DNA of 64,000 nt from an uncultured Clostridium sp. (GCA_947253885.1 CAMYAO010000008.1:1-64000); one strand, 5' to 3'. Positions 25,903 through 35,071 are shown, numbered from the stretch's first letter. The notes: generated from the letters alone by a model not told the origin. A program made the numbers and translations.

Positions 25903-27060
25903 ATGAGAAAAAGATTGGTCATGTTTGCATTGGCGGGCTTGATGCTGTTTACCAGTACACCGACGGCAATGGCATCCAAGTATGATGACAATGTAAAAAA
26001 GATTGAGTCTCAGAAAAATGCATTACAAAAGCAGATTGATGCATTGGACAGTGATTTGGTTGGTGTTTTGGCTGATATGAATATTGTAAAGAAAGAGATT
26101 TCTGATACAAAAAAAGAATTGGCTGAATCTAAAGAAAAGCTTGCAGCAGCAGAGAAGAAAGAAGAAAAGCAGTATAGTGATATGAAGAAGCGTATCAAGT
26201 ACATGTATGAGAATGATGAAACTTCTTATCTTTCCGCTATTTTAGAGTCAAAGAGTATTTCAGATGTTATCAATAAAGTAAAGTATTTTTCCGAGATGTA
26301 TTCTTCTGACCGTAAGTTGTTAAAAGAGTATAAAGAGACAAAGAACGAAGTTGCCGAACTGGTAGAAAAGGTTCAGGATAAAAAAGATACTTTAACAGAG
26401 ACACAGGAATCATACGAAAAGCAGAAAGCGAAGCTGAAGAGTACGCTTAGTGAAAAGAAGAAGAGTATGAAAGACTACTCTGTGAAATTAAAGAAAGCAA
26501 AAGAACTTGCAGCAGAGTATGCGAGAAAAGTTGCAGAGCAGCAGGCAGAGGCAAGACGTCAGGCGGCGGCAGCGGCTGCAAGACGAAGAGCGGCAGCGGC
26601 GGCAACCAGCAGTCAAGATCGTTCGGATAACAGTTCGGATGATTCCAATAACTCCGGCAGTTCTTCCAACAGCAGTTCTCCTTCTATCGGAACTACCAAT
26701 GCTTCAGGAAGCGGAAGCGCAGTAGTTTCTTACGGAGCACAGTTTGTCGGAAATAAATATGTCTGGGGTGGAACCAGTTTGACAGACGGATGTGACTGTT
26801 CCGGATTTGTTATGCAGGTGTACGCACACTTTGGAGTATCTCTTCCAAGAACTTCTCAGGCAATGAGAAGTGTAGGACGTGAGGTATCAGCATCGGATAT
26901 TCAGCCGGGTGATATCGTATGTTATTCCGGACATGTAGGAATCTATGCAGGAAACGGTCAGTTATTAAATGCCAGCAATTCCGCACCATATCCAAGAGGT
27001 GGTATTAAATATCAGAGCTGGACATACCGCTCTTATATTACCATCCGTCGTATTTTCTAG
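25903..27060 (+). CDS. Secreted coiled-coil NlpC/P60 peptidoglycan hydrolase
   Basis: A 385-residue exported protein. Its parts are a signal peptide (about 1-24, cleavage near AMA-SK), a long Lys/Glu-rich coiled coil (about 28-235), an Ala/Arg-rich and Ser/Asn-rich linker, and a C-terminal NlpC/P60 endopeptidase domain (about 270-385). Catalytic residues are Cys299 in DCSGFV and His344 in SGHVGIYAG. The design matches Firmicutes cell-separation or elongation hydrolases such as CwlO and PcsB, whose coiled coil is held inactive until FtsEX engages it; ftsEX is not in this window. The ATG at 25903 follows AAGGAG. CwlO-type genes are classical WalR targets, and a WalR-like box is present. Confidence 0.92.
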   Translation: MRKRLVMFALAGLMLFTSTPTAMASKYDDNVKKIESQKNALQKQIDALDSDLVGVLADMNIVKKEISDTKKELAESKEKLAAAEKKEEKQYSDMKKRIKYMYENDETSYLSAILESKSISDVINKVKYFSEMYSSDRKLLKEYKETKNEVAELVEKVQDKKDTLTETQESYEKQKAKLKSTLSEKKKSMKDYSVKLKKAKELAAEYARKVAEQQAEARRQAAAAAARRRAAAAATSSQDRSDNSSDDSNNSGSSSNSSSPSIGTTNASGSGSAVVSYGAQFVGNKYVWGGTSLTDGCDCSGFVMQVYAHFGVSLPRTSQAMRSVGREVSASDIQPGDIVCYSGHVGIYAGNGQLLNASNSAPYPRGGIKYQSWTYRSYITIRRIF

Positions 27061-27075
27061 TAAAATAAAACTTAT

Positions 27076-27115
27076 AAAAACTTGAATGTCTGAAATCAGT
27101 CATTCAAGTTTTTTT
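27076..27115 (+). terminator. Terminator after the NlpC/P60 gene
   Basis: AAAAACTTGAATG (27076-27088) pairs with CATTCAAGTTTTT (27101-27113) and ends in T. Confidence 0.85.
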
Positions 27116-27218
27116 GCATAACAGAGAGTGTTATGAGACAATATCATTGAGGAGCGCCGAGAATTGTTTTATAATAGCTGAGTTGTTAAATGTATATGGT
27201 AAAGTTAGGAGTATAGAA

Positions 27219-27662
27219 ATGAAAGTTTCCACAAAAGGACGCTATGCATTACGTCTCATGATCGACCTCGGGATGAACGGTGGAATTGATGAGTATATTT
27301 CATTAAAAGATATTTCGGGACGTCAGAATATATCCGTGAAGTACCTGGAACAGATTGTAACACCGCTTCATCGTGCCGGATTGGTTCGAAGCATTCGAGG
27401 TGCTCAGGGAGGCTATCGCTTGACCAGAGAGCCTAAGAAGTACACAAGCGGAGATATACTGAGATCCATTGAAGGGAGTTTTGCTCCGATTGCCTGTCTT
27501 GAGGGAGATGTCAATGAATGTCAAAGATATGAGGACTGTGCAACAGTCGGATTTTGGGAAGGAATGTATCGGGCAATCAATGACTATATGGAAAGCGTTA
27601 CGCTACAGGATTTGATAGAAGAACATTATAAGAATAGAAATGCAACCTGCAATGATAGATAG
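27219..27662 (+). CDS. Rrf2-family regulator with Fe-S type cysteines
   Basis: A 147-residue Rrf2-family DNA-binding protein. The winged helix covers about 1-75 (STKGRYALRLMIDLG, then RQNISVKYLEQIV and GAQGGYRL). Three cysteines at 93, 101 and 107 match the cluster-binding region of IscR and CymR-like members, so it may sense Fe-S or cysteine status. An isc or cysteine operon usually follows such genes but none is here; the next gene is convergent. The ATG at 27219 follows TTAGGAG. Confidence 0.88.
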   Translation: MKVSTKGRYALRLMIDLGMNGGIDEYISLKDISGRQNISVKYLEQIVTPLHRAGLVRSIRGAQGGYRLTREPKKYTSGDILRSIEGSFAPIACLEGDVNECQRYEDCATVGFWEGMYRAINDYMESVTLQDLIEEHYKNRNATCNDR

Positions 27663-27680
27663 TGCAGGTTGCATTTTTTT
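27640..27680. terminator. Terminator overlapping the Rrf2 gene end
   Basis: ATGCAACCTGCA pairs with TGCAGGTTGCAT and is followed by seven T. The 5' arm lies inside the last codons of the Rrf2 gene. It also faces the convergent methyltransferase gene. Confidence 0.85.
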
Positions 27681-27684
27681 GACT

Positions 27685-28452
27685 TTATTTGGTAGCTTTA
27701 ATTAAAAATAACGGAACCGGATTGTAAAACTCATCTTCCGTCAGATAAATACGATTACTGATAGAAAAATCAATGGAAACGGAACTGAAACCGCTGACCT
27801 CCAACGCCTGAAGATCCCATGACGGACGGTTGCGATAGCTGATCGGAAGTTGCGCCTTGATATGGTCACATTCTCCGAGTAAAGAGGTATCTATTTCCTG
27901 ATGAACATGATTATGAGGAAGCTTGTCTGTGCCGGAAAACTGTTCCAGTCCGTAATTGGCATCAATATTTAATAGCAATCCGCCGGGTTTTAAGACACGA
28001 TACCATTCCATATATGCAATTTCCGGATGAGGAAGTGTCCAGGTAAGGTTTCTTGTTACGAGTACATCAAAAGTTTCTGCCGAATATTGAATCTGTTCTG
28101 CATCCATAATATGGAATTCAGGATAAATTTTCAGCTTTTCGGAGGATCTTTTTGCCTCTTTGATCATAGAAGAAGTAAGATCAATCCCTGTAACGTGATG
28201 TCCCAGCTGTGTGAGAAAGAAGCTGAAGAAGCCGGAACCACATCCCACATCCAGAATCCGAAGTTGTTTTCCCTTTGGCAGATTGTTTTGCAGTTCCTGA
28301 AACCAGCGCAGTCCTACCGGGCTTTGTAGTTCTTTTAATCTAAGGTTACTGAAATCATGGCTTCGCTTAGACCAATAATTACAGACTTGTGTTTTTGTAG
28401 TGGGTTCCTTTATATATTCCTCCGATTGAGGGGCAACGACTGATTGTTTCAT
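27685..28452 (-). CDS. Class I SAM-dependent methyltransferase
   Basis: A 255-residue methyltransferase with the SAM motif LDVGCGSGFFSFFL (about 70-83), the acidic VTGIDLTSSM strand, and DVLVTRNLTWTLPHPE near 130. The segment around YWSKRSHDFSN near residue 27 is typical of a subgroup often placed beside nickel/peptide-type ABC importers, as here. The substrate is unknown; a role in modifying a metal-binding ligand is possible but inferred from context only. It is divergent from the importer, sharing a 200-bp promoter region. The start follows GAGG. Confidence 0.85.
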   Translation of the reverse strand: MKQSVVAPQSEEYIKEPTTKTQVCNYWSKRSHDFSNLRLKELQSPVGLRWFQELQNNLPKGKQLRILDVGCGSGFFSFFLTQLGHHVTGIDLTSSMIKEAKRSSEKLKIYPEFHIMDAEQIQYSAETFDVLVTRNLTWTLPHPEIAYMEWYRVLKPGGLLLNIDANYGLEQFSGTDKLPHNHVHQEIDTSLLGECDHIKAQLPISYRNRPSWDLQALEVSGFSSVSIDFSISNRIYLTEDEFYNPVPLFLIKATK

Positions 28453-28653
28453 AATAATTCCTCTTCTATCCTTTGATTTTACAGTTTTCTACTCCTAATT
28501 TTAGAAAACACCACTTTTTTTTACAACCTGCAAGGGGGGTTAAAACATAGAAATAGTGTTGTTTCAGATAAAAAATTTTGGTAAGATAAAGCAAACTAAA
28601 AACAAATTTCAATTTATAAAAATTTTTTTCAAAAGAGAGAAAGGGATAGTAAT
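28453..28653. promoter_or_regulatory. Divergent control region, methyltransferase and ABC importer
   Basis: This AT-rich 200-bp region must hold both promoters. A G-run (AAGGGGGG near 28532) interrupts it and an imperfect repeat AAACA...TGTTGTTT lies near 28544-28565. No known riboswitch fold is evident. Confidence 0.35.
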
Positions 28654-30207
28654 ATGAAAAGAAAAAGTTTAAAAAGAGCACTTTGTATGCTTTCGGCAAC
28701 CATGTTGGGGGTTGTGGCGATTACCGGATGCGGAACAGACAAATCTGCTTCTTCTCAGAAAGTATTAAAGCTGGGAGATACGACTTTTAATGCGGAAAAT
28801 GATGAAAAATCCGTTAATCCGCACGACGGATATTCAGGGTGGGCATGTATTCGTTACGGAATCGGAGAAACCCTTTTTAAATATTCGAAAAGTATGGAGT
28901 TGCAGCCATGGCTTGCCAAGGACTATAAGCATATAAATGATAAGACATGGGTGATCAAGTTAAAGGATAAGATCAAATTTACAAGCGGAAGATCTTTGGA
29001 TGCACAGGCGGTAAAAGAGTGTCTGCAGGATCTGATCAAGATCAATGAGCGTGCCAAAGGCGATTTGAAGATTGCAAGTATCAAAGCAAAGGGGCTTACT
29101 TTGACTATCAGGACAACAGAGTCTGTACCCGCATTTATTAATTATCTGTCAGATCCGTACGGCTGTATCATTGATATGAAGGCAGGAGAAAAGGATCGTA
29201 TCGTAGCAGGTACCGGTCCGTATAAAGCGGTAAGCGTAAAAACAGATAAAGGAGTTTCTCTGGAGAAAAACACTTCTTATTGGAACGGTACTCCAAAACT
29301 GGACAAAATAGAAGTAAAGACGATTACCGACGGAGACACCCTGACTCTTTCACTTCAGTCGGGAGAGATCAACGCGGCATATGGTCTGCCTTATAACAGC
29401 TTAAAATTGTTTAAGAATGAGAAACAATACACGATTTCTTCTGCTGATACGTCCAGAACTTTCTTTGGACAGTTCAACTATAAAACAAAAGCATTGCAGG
29501 ATAAAAATGTTCGTAGGGCAATTGCGGCAGCTATGGATAAAAAGAATTATGTTTCTGTTTTATTAAACGGAAACGGTGTGGTTGCAAACGGACCGTTTAC
29601 CGCTGAATCAACTGCAAGTGATACCAAAGTAAAGGCGATTGCATATAATCTTTCCAATGCGAAAAAGTTATTGGAAAAAGCGGGATATAAAGACACCAAC
29701 AAAGACGGATATGTAGACAGGGACGGAAAGAATCTGACTCTTCGCTGGCTGACTTATCCAAGTCGTCAGGAGCTTCCGGTACTGGCAGAATCCATGCAGG
29801 CATCTTTAAAGAAAATCGGGGTAAAACTGGTTATTACCAATACCGCTTCTTATCAGAATTTTCTGGATAAGGGAAAATGGGATATCTATGGAGGAGCATT
29901 TGTAACGGCACCGACAGGTGATCCCGAGTATTTCTTTACGACACATGCATTGAAAGCTTCTACCAAGAACAGAGGCGGGTATCACAGTGCAAAGCTAGAA
30001 ACATTGGAAAAACAGATGATGAAAACTTTTGATTTAAAGAAAAGGGGAGCTCTGGGTATACAGATGGCACAGACGATTTTAGATGATCAGGCATTTGTAT
30101 TTGCTTCTCATTTGAAAATGTCAATCGTAACCGGCAGTAAGGTGACCGGATTAGAGGCTCATCCATCAGATTACTACGAAATTACGGCAAATACAGATAT
30201 TCAATGA
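28654..30207 (+). CDS. Substrate-binding lipoprotein of a nickel/peptide-type ABC importer
   Basis: A 517-residue family 5 solute-binding protein. The signal peptide ends in the lipobox AITGC (about 21-25), so it is membrane-anchored outside. The SBP_bac_5 fold is recognisable from GIGETLFKYSKSMELQPWLA, AGTGPYKAV and the late ENLLY-type helical region. Members bind oligopeptides, nickel or metal-metallophore complexes; the sequence alone does not decide. Gene order (SBP, two permeases, two ATPases) is that of nikABCDE, opp and cntABCDF. The next gene overlaps by ATGA. Confidence 0.85.
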   Translation: MKRKSLKRALCMLSATMLGVVAITGCGTDKSASSQKVLKLGDTTFNAENDEKSVNPHDGYSGWACIRYGIGETLFKYSKSMELQPWLAKDYKHINDKTWVIKLKDKIKFTSGRSLDAQAVKECLQDLIKINERAKGDLKIASIKAKGLTLTIRTTESVPAFINYLSDPYGCIIDMKAGEKDRIVAGTGPYKAVSVKTDKGVSLEKNTSYWNGTPKLDKIEVKTITDGDTLTLSLQSGEINAAYGLPYNSLKLFKNEKQYTISSADTSRTFFGQFNYKTKALQDKNVRRAIAAAMDKKNYVSVLLNGNGVVANGPFTAESTASDTKVKAIAYNLSNAKKLLEKAGYKDTNKDGYVDRDGKNLTLRWLTYPSRQELPVLAESMQASLKKIGVKLVITNTASYQNFLDKGKWDIYGGAFVTAPTGDPEYFFTTHALKASTKNRGGYHSAKLETLEKQMMKTFDLKKRGALGIQMAQTILDDQAFVFASHLKMSIVTGSKVTGLEAHPSDYYEITANTDIQ

Positions 30208-31148
30208 AAAAATTTATAGTAAAACGAATATTACAGTTACTGCCCATCTTAATAGGAATAACTGTTTTAACCTTTCTACTGCTCAGTGCTTCCGGCACTG
30301 ATGCAGTAGATGTGTTAGAGCATAATACCGGAGGAACGTGGACGACAGAACAAAAAACAGAAGCCCGTAAAAAACTCGGGATCGATCAGTCACTTCCGCA
30401 GCAGTATGTAAATTGGGTTAAAAAATTTATAAAAGGAGATATGGGGAACTCTTATATTTCAGGAGAACCCGTATCTTCTGTTTTGAAAGAAAAAGTACCG
30501 GCGACGGTACTTTTGATGATATGTTCTATCATAGGTACTGTGGTAATATCCATACCACTCGGAATTCTCGCAGCGATAAAGCAAAATCGCTTTCTTGATT
30601 ATTTTATTCGGATCGGAACTTTTATAGGAAATTCTCTTCCGAGTTTTCTTGTGGCATTGTTATTAATCTATCTTTTTTCTTTAAAACTGGGAATATTGCC
30701 GGTAATCGGTCAGACCGGAACATTGTCCGGGGTGATATTGCCGGCGACAACTCTAGTCATTGCAATGAGTGCGAAGTATATTCGACAGGTTCGTACTACC
30801 GTGTTGGAAGAACTGGGAAAAGAATATGTGACGGGAGCAAGAGCGAGAGGAATTGCAGAGAGAAAGATATTGTTACATAATGTATTGAAATCATCTGCAA
30901 CGGTTATCTTGACGATGTTGTCTTTGTCTATTGGTTCTCTTTTAGGAGGAACAGCAGTAGTAGAGACTATTTTTATGTGGGATGGTGTCGGGAAAATGGC
31001 GGTAGATGCTATTTTAACAAGAGATTTTCCGGTGCTTCAGGCTTATGTGGTATGGATGGCAATTATTTTCGTATTGATCAATCTGGTGACGGATCTGCTG
31101 TATCATTTTCTGGATCCCCGAGTGCGTTTACAGAAGGGAGGAAAGTGA
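30204..31148 (+). CDS. ABC importer permease, NikB/DppB-like
   Basis: A 314-residue inner-membrane permease with six predicted helices. It has the N-terminal KFIVKRILQLLPILIGITVL typical of this family and the EAA loop region containing YVTGARARGIAERKILLHN near 210-230. It pairs with the NikC-like protein to form the channel. Its start overlaps the binding-protein stop (ATGA) and its own stop overlaps the next start (TGATG), indicating a tightly coupled operon. Confidence 0.92.
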   Translation: MKKFIVKRILQLLPILIGITVLTFLLLSASGTDAVDVLEHNTGGTWTTEQKTEARKKLGIDQSLPQQYVNWVKKFIKGDMGNSYISGEPVSSVLKEKVPATVLLMICSIIGTVVISIPLGILAAIKQNRFLDYFIRIGTFIGNSLPSFLVALLLIYLFSLKLGILPVIGQTGTLSGVILPATTLVIAMSAKYIRQVRTTVLEELGKEYVTGARARGIAERKILLHNVLKSSATVILTMLSLSIGSLLGGTAVVETIFMWDGVGKMAVDAILTRDFPVLQAYVVWMAIIFVLINLVTDLLYHFLDPRVRLQKGGK

Positions 31149-31990
31149 TGATAAAGAAGAAAAAAATTCGTATATTATTTATATTGGTTCTTTTATTCTT
31201 ATTGTTGGCGGCATTGTCCAGATATCTGACGCCTTATGATCCCTATGCACAGGATTTATCTTCTGCACTTCAAAAGCCGAGTGCAGCTCATTTATTCGGA
31301 ACGGATCGATATGGGAGAGATCTGTTTTCCCGGGTAATTGTGGGGGCTCAGAGTACCGTTTTTTCTGCTTTGATACTGGTTTTAATCACTTCTGTGATCG
31401 GGACGGTAATAGGGAGTATCAGCGGATATTTCGGAGGTGTGGCAGATACGATTCTGATGAGAATATCGGATATCTTTCTGGCATTTCCGGGTATGGTATT
31501 TGCAATAGCGGTTGCCGGGGTGTTGGCCGGCGGATTAAAGACTGCTGTTCTGGCACTGGTAGTCATCTCCTGGCCGAAGTATGCGAGGATGTCAAGGAGT
31601 CAAGTACTGGTAGAAAAAGAAAAAGCATATTTTATTGCAGCAAAGCTGTCGGGAACTTCGCCGGTAAAATTGATATGGAGACACCTGTTTCCGAATATCA
31701 TGGGAATTATGACGGTTACGACGGTTTTAGATATAGGAACTATGATTATGGAAATAGCGTCACTTTCCTTTTTAGGAATGGGAGCAACTGCTCCTTTGGC
31801 AGAATGGGGAGCAATGATGAGCAATGGAAGAAGTATGATACAGACCAGTCCATGGGTAGTATTGGCTCCCGGGTTGGGGATTTTTATTTCAGTTGCATTG
31901 TTTAATTTATTTGGAGATGCATTGCGTGATCATCTGGATCCGAAAGGTGTAACGATCAGGAGAACAAATTGGAAAAGGAAACAATATTAG
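31148..31990 (+). CDS. ABC importer permease, NikC/DppC-like
   Basis: A 280-residue permease with six hydrophobic segments. The family signature HLFGTDRYGRDLFSRVIVGA is near residue 40, and the coupling region AAKLSGTSPVKLIWRHLFPN is near 165-185. It forms the heterodimeric channel with the previous gene product. The ATG at 31148 overlaps the preceding stop; a longer upstream frame is only an overlap with the NikB-like gene. Its 3' end overlaps the next gene by 22 bases. Confidence 0.92.
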   Translation: MIKKKKIRILFILVLLFLLLAALSRYLTPYDPYAQDLSSALQKPSAAHLFGTDRYGRDLFSRVIVGAQSTVFSALILVLITSVIGTVIGSISGYFGGVADTILMRISDIFLAFPGMVFAIAVAGVLAGGLKTAVLALVVISWPKYARMSRSQVLVEKEKAYFIAAKLSGTSPVKLIWRHLFPNIMGIMTVTTVLDIGTMIMEIASLSFLGMGATAPLAEWGAMMSNGRSMIQTSPWVVLAPGLGIFISVALFNLFGDALRDHLDPKGVTIRRTNWKRKQY

Positions 31991-32736
31991 AAGTAGAAAA
32001 TCTGACAATTGGATATGGCGGACATACCGTTGTACACGGAGTTTCCTTTTCTATGAAAAAAGGAGAGGTTTTGGCATTGGTCGGAGAGTCCGGAAGCGGG
32101 AAATCCACAATACTGAAAGCAATTCTGGGAGTTTTGAGCGGAAATGCATGTATGGAATCGGGAGATATCCGTTGGAGAGGATGCTCGATCCTCCATAATA
32201 AGGATTTTCGCGGAAAAGAAATTGGAATGGTGTTTCAAAATACCATCGATTCCCTCTGCTCGGTAAGGAAGATTGAGGATCTGGTCTATGAAATGGTATT
32301 ATGCCATGAAAATAGAAGTAAACAGGAGATTCGGAAAGATATTTTGGAATTATTTGAAAAACTGGATCTGTCTGACGGTGAGACAATTTTATCTTCCTAT
32401 CCGTTTGAACTGTCCGGTGGTATGGCGCAAAGAGTCGGGATTGCAATGGCTACTATGCTTCATCCGAAGTTACTGTTGGCAGATGAACCGACCTCTGCAT
32501 TGGATGTAATTGCGCAGGCACAGGTCATAAAAGAATTAGAGGCGTTGATTCAATTAGAGGAGATGGGCTTACTGTTGGTAACACATAATATAATGCTGGC
32601 GGCAAGAATGGCATCCAAAGTTATAGTATTGCAAAATGGCAGGATTATGGAAAGCGGCAATATTAAAACCGTATTCACAGATCCGAAATCAGAGTATACA
32701 AAGTTGTTATTACAGTCGGTACCGAAATTAGAATGA
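31969..32736 (+). CDS. ABC importer ATPase, NikD/DppD-like
   Basis: A 255-residue ATPase with Walker A GESGSGKST (about 38-46), signature LSGGMAQR (about 145-152) and Walker B LLLADEPTSALD (about 165-176). The start is a TTG at 31969, supported by AGGAG seven bases upstream and by the MEKETILEVENL beginning. The stop overlaps the next start. It lacks the C-terminal oligopeptide extension of long DppD proteins, like the nickel-type transporters. Confidence 0.92.
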   Translation: MEKETILEVENLTIGYGGHTVVHGVSFSMKKGEVLALVGESGSGKSTILKAILGVLSGNACMESGDIRWRGCSILHNKDFRGKEIGMVFQNTIDSLCSVRKIEDLVYEMVLCHENRSKQEIRKDILELFEKLDLSDGETILSSYPFELSGGMAQRVGIAMATMLHPKLLLADEPTSALDVIAQAQVIKELEALIQLEEMGLLLVTHNIMLAARMASKVIVLQNGRIMESGNIKTVFTDPKSEYTKLLLQSVPKLE

Positions 32737-33479
32737 AATTACTGGAAATAAAGAATCTGACAAAAAGTTTTGATAAAAAAAGACATGCGGTCAACCACGT
32801 GTCCTTTTCGATAGAAGAGGGGGAGTGTCTTGGACTGGTTGGAGAGAGCGGAAGCGGAAAAAGTACGATCGCACAGTTGATTACGGGGATTCATTCTCCG
32901 GATATGGGAGAAATCTATTTAGAAGAGCAGCCGATCCATCAGTTACGGGGAAAGGCAATGCGTCAAATTTATACCCGGGTGCAGATGGTATTTCAAAATC
33001 CGATTCCGTCTTTTGATCCGAGAAAGACGATCGGATACGGGATTACAGAGAGCTTGAGAAATAACGGGATTAGAAAAGAACTACGACAAAAGCGGTTAAA
33101 GACATTGCTGCAGGCTGTGGAGCTGCAGGAAAAACTGGCAGACCGTTATCCACACGAGCTTTCTGGAGGACAGTGTCAGAGAGCGGCAATTGCACGTGCG
33201 CTGGCAGTTCGACCGAAGTTGTTAATCTGCGACGAAGCTACTTCCGCGTTGGATGTTACGGTACAGATGCAGATCATGAATTTGTTAAAGCGACTGCAAA
33301 AGGAGTATCATCTTACGATTCTGTTTATCAGTCATGATCTTGCCGTGGTGAATCAGATGTGTCAAAATCTAATCATTTTAAGAAACGGAACAATTGTAGA
33401 ATCGGGAGATACGAGGCAGATAATTGAACATCCTGAGGAAATATATACCCGGATGTTGTTAGAGGCAGTAAATTTATAA
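32733..33479 (+). CDS. ABC importer ATPase, NikE/DppF-like
   Basis: A 248-residue ATPase with Walker A GESGSGKST, signature LSGGQCQRAAIARAL and Walker B LLICDEATSALD. It forms the ATPase pair with the upstream gene product. It is short, ending soon after the H-loop, as in nickel-type systems rather than long oligopeptide ones. It is the last gene of the coupled importer operon; no clear terminator follows before the CsoR-type gene 76 bases on. Confidence 0.92.
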   Translation: MKLLEIKNLTKSFDKKRHAVNHVSFSIEEGECLGLVGESGSGKSTIAQLITGIHSPDMGEIYLEEQPIHQLRGKAMRQIYTRVQMVFQNPIPSFDPRKTIGYGITESLRNNGIRKELRQKRLKTLLQAVELQEKLADRYPHELSGGQCQRAAIARALAVRPKLLICDEATSALDVTVQMQIMNLLKRLQKEYHLTILFISHDLAVVNQMCQNLIILRNGTIVESGDTRQIIEHPEEIYTRMLLEAVNL

Positions 33480-33555
33480 GAGGGGTTTCTTTTTCTGATT
33501 TTTTTTACTATACTAAGCATATTATGTTTTATTTATTACTAGAAAGGAAAGTTCA

Positions 33556-33873
33556 ATGAGTCAGATACATAAGCATGTGGATGAACATGGACAAACCCAC
33601 CTTCATACCCATTCAGAAGAAGAAACTATCCGAATCCGCAATCGACTTGCAAAGGCGATCGGTCATCTTCAGGCAGTGAAGCAGATGGTGGAAAATCAAA
33701 GAGACTGTACGGAAATACTGATTCAGTTGTCAGCAGTCAAGTCGGCAATCAATAATACAGGTAAGCTGATCTTAAAAGAACATATTTCCAGCTGCATTGT
33801 GGAAGCGGTAGAAGAGGGAAATTTTGAAGATCTTGAGGATTTAAATAGAGCGATTGATTCGTTTATGAAGTAG
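33556..33873 (+). CDS. CsoR/RcnR-family metal-sensing repressor with His-rich N terminus
   Basis: A 105-residue all-helical repressor of the DUF156 family. The first 20 residues hold six histidines (MSQIHKHVDEHGQTHLHTHS). The core ligand set is Cys51 (RDCTEI), His76 and Cys80 (HISSCI), the Cys-His-Cys pattern of copper-type CsoR; RcnR-type nickel sensors additionally use N-terminal histidines. The metal therefore cannot be fixed: copper, nickel or cobalt are all possible. Its place right behind a nickel/peptide-type importer suggests it may control metal supply. The ATG follows AAAGGA. Confidence 0.9.
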   Translation: MSQIHKHVDEHGQTHLHTHSEEETIRIRNRLAKAIGHLQAVKQMVENQRDCTEILIQLSAVKSAINNTGKLILKEHISSCIVEAVEEGNFEDLEDLNRAIDSFMK

Positions 33874-33877
33874 AAGG

Positions 33878-33899
33878 AAGCAGCGTCGGCTGCTTTTTT
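33878..33899 (+). terminator. Terminator after the CsoR-type gene
   Basis: AAGCAGC and GCTGCTT close a GTCG loop and run into TTTT. Confidence 0.8.
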
Positions 33900-33939
33900 C
33901 CGGTCGTGGATAACAATCCGATAAAGAGGAGACAGGACA

Positions 33940-34662
33940 ATGAAGAAACATATATTGGTAGTGAATGATGACGGAATTCATTCTCCCGGAATTCTTGAGT
34001 TGGCAAAGATGGCTCAGAGATTCGGAAAGGTAACCGTGGTGGCACCGAAACACCAATGCTCGGCAATGTCTCACAGGATTACGATCAACCAACCGATTAC
34101 TTATTATAAAGAGGAGCTGCCGCTAGAGGGAGTCGAGGCATATGCAGTGGATGGAACGCCTGCAGATTGTACCAAGCTGGCGGTCTTACATCTGTTGGAA
34201 GAAAAGCCTGATTATGTTTTTTCCGGAATTAATTACGGTTGGAACGTGGGGATCGACATTCTATATTCCGGAACAATCGGTGCTGCTATGGAAGGTTTAT
34301 ATCGGAAAATTCCTTCCTTTGCATTTTCTCAGGATAAGGATGCACCGTTTGATGTATTTCGCCACTATGGGGCGAATGTGGTATCGGAACTGATGGAAAA
34401 AGAGATTCAGAAAAATCAGATATGGAATATTAATTTTCCGAACTGTGATATAGATGAGGTGAAAGGAATTGACTGGGAAACCGGGTTGTCTCATGAGGAG
34501 ATTATCGGTGTAGAATACTATTCCCAATCATGTATAAAGGAAAATGAATATCTTCTGACGCCGGAAAACTATTTTCATCGGCAGGGAGAGCCGGACAGTG
34601 ATATTGATAAGGTACAAAACGGCTATATTACAATTAGTAAGATCGACAATAATGTGTTATAA
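33940..34662 (+). CDS. surE: 5'/3'-nucleotidase SurE
   Basis: A 240-residue SurE-family metal-dependent nucleotide phosphatase. The N-terminal NDDGIHSPGI motif binds the metal, and AVDGTPADC and the SGINYGWNVGID segment complete the active site. It dephosphorylates nucleoside monophosphates and is linked to stationary-phase survival in other bacteria. The start follows GAGGAGAC. It is a single gene between terminators. Confidence 0.94.
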   Translation: MKKHILVVNDDGIHSPGILELAKMAQRFGKVTVVAPKHQCSAMSHRITINQPITYYKEELPLEGVEAYAVDGTPADCTKLAVLHLLEEKPDYVFSGINYGWNVGIDILYSGTIGAAMEGLYRKIPSFAFSQDKDAPFDVFRHYGANVVSELMEKEIQKNQIWNINFPNCDIDEVKGIDWETGLSHEEIIGVEYYSQSCIKENEYLLTPENYFHRQGEPDSDIDKVQNGYITISKIDNNVL

Positions 34663-34706
34663 AAAAACAAGGGGAATCGGCAGGTAATCGTTTCCTCTTG
34701 TTTTTT
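34662..34706. terminator. Bidirectional terminator between surE and glnK
   Basis: AAAAAACAAGGGGAA (34662-34676) pairs with TTTCCTCTTGTTTTTT (34691-34706) between convergent genes. Confidence 0.85.
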
Positions 34707-34709
34707 CTT

Positions 34710-35054
34710 TTAATTGATGGCGCCCATTCCCCGTTCATTTGTGCGGATACGGACTGCTTCTTTTAATTCATAGAGAAAGATCTTTCCGTCTCCTGGCTCT
34801 CCGGTATAGGCAACTTTACGAATTACCTGAATAACTTTTTCCGCCCAGCTGTCGGTGGAAAGTACGATCTCAAATTTCAGTTTCGGAACCATCTGAATGT
34901 CTATTTTCTGCCCACGGATATAATTGGTATGTCCTTTTTGAGTACCGCAACCCATAACCTGACTGATTGTCATACCATGGACATTGATTTCATTCAGAGC
35001 ATCTTTTAAATCCTCATATACTTCTTCACGAACGATCGCATCGATTTTTATCAT
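34710..35054 (-). CDS. glnK: PII nitrogen regulatory protein
   Basis: A 114-residue PII protein lying 17 bases behind amtB. PII proteins sense 2-oxoglutarate, ATP and ADP, and GlnK-type members block AmtB. The fold is seen from VMGCGTQKGHTN (loop), VPKLKFEIVLS and the B-loop TGEPGDGKIFLYELKEAVRIRT. The T-loop reads RGQKIDIQM, so the uridylylated Tyr51 of proteobacterial PII is missing and regulation must be by ligand binding. The start follows AAAGGAG. Confidence 0.94.
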   Translation of the reverse strand: MIKIDAIVREEVYEDLKDALNEINVHGMTISQVMGCGTQKGHTNYIRGQKIDIQMVPKLKFEIVLSTDSWAEKVIQVIRKVAYTGEPGDGKIFLYELKEAVRIRTNERGMGAIN

Positions 35055-35071
35055 GGTACACTCCTTTCATA

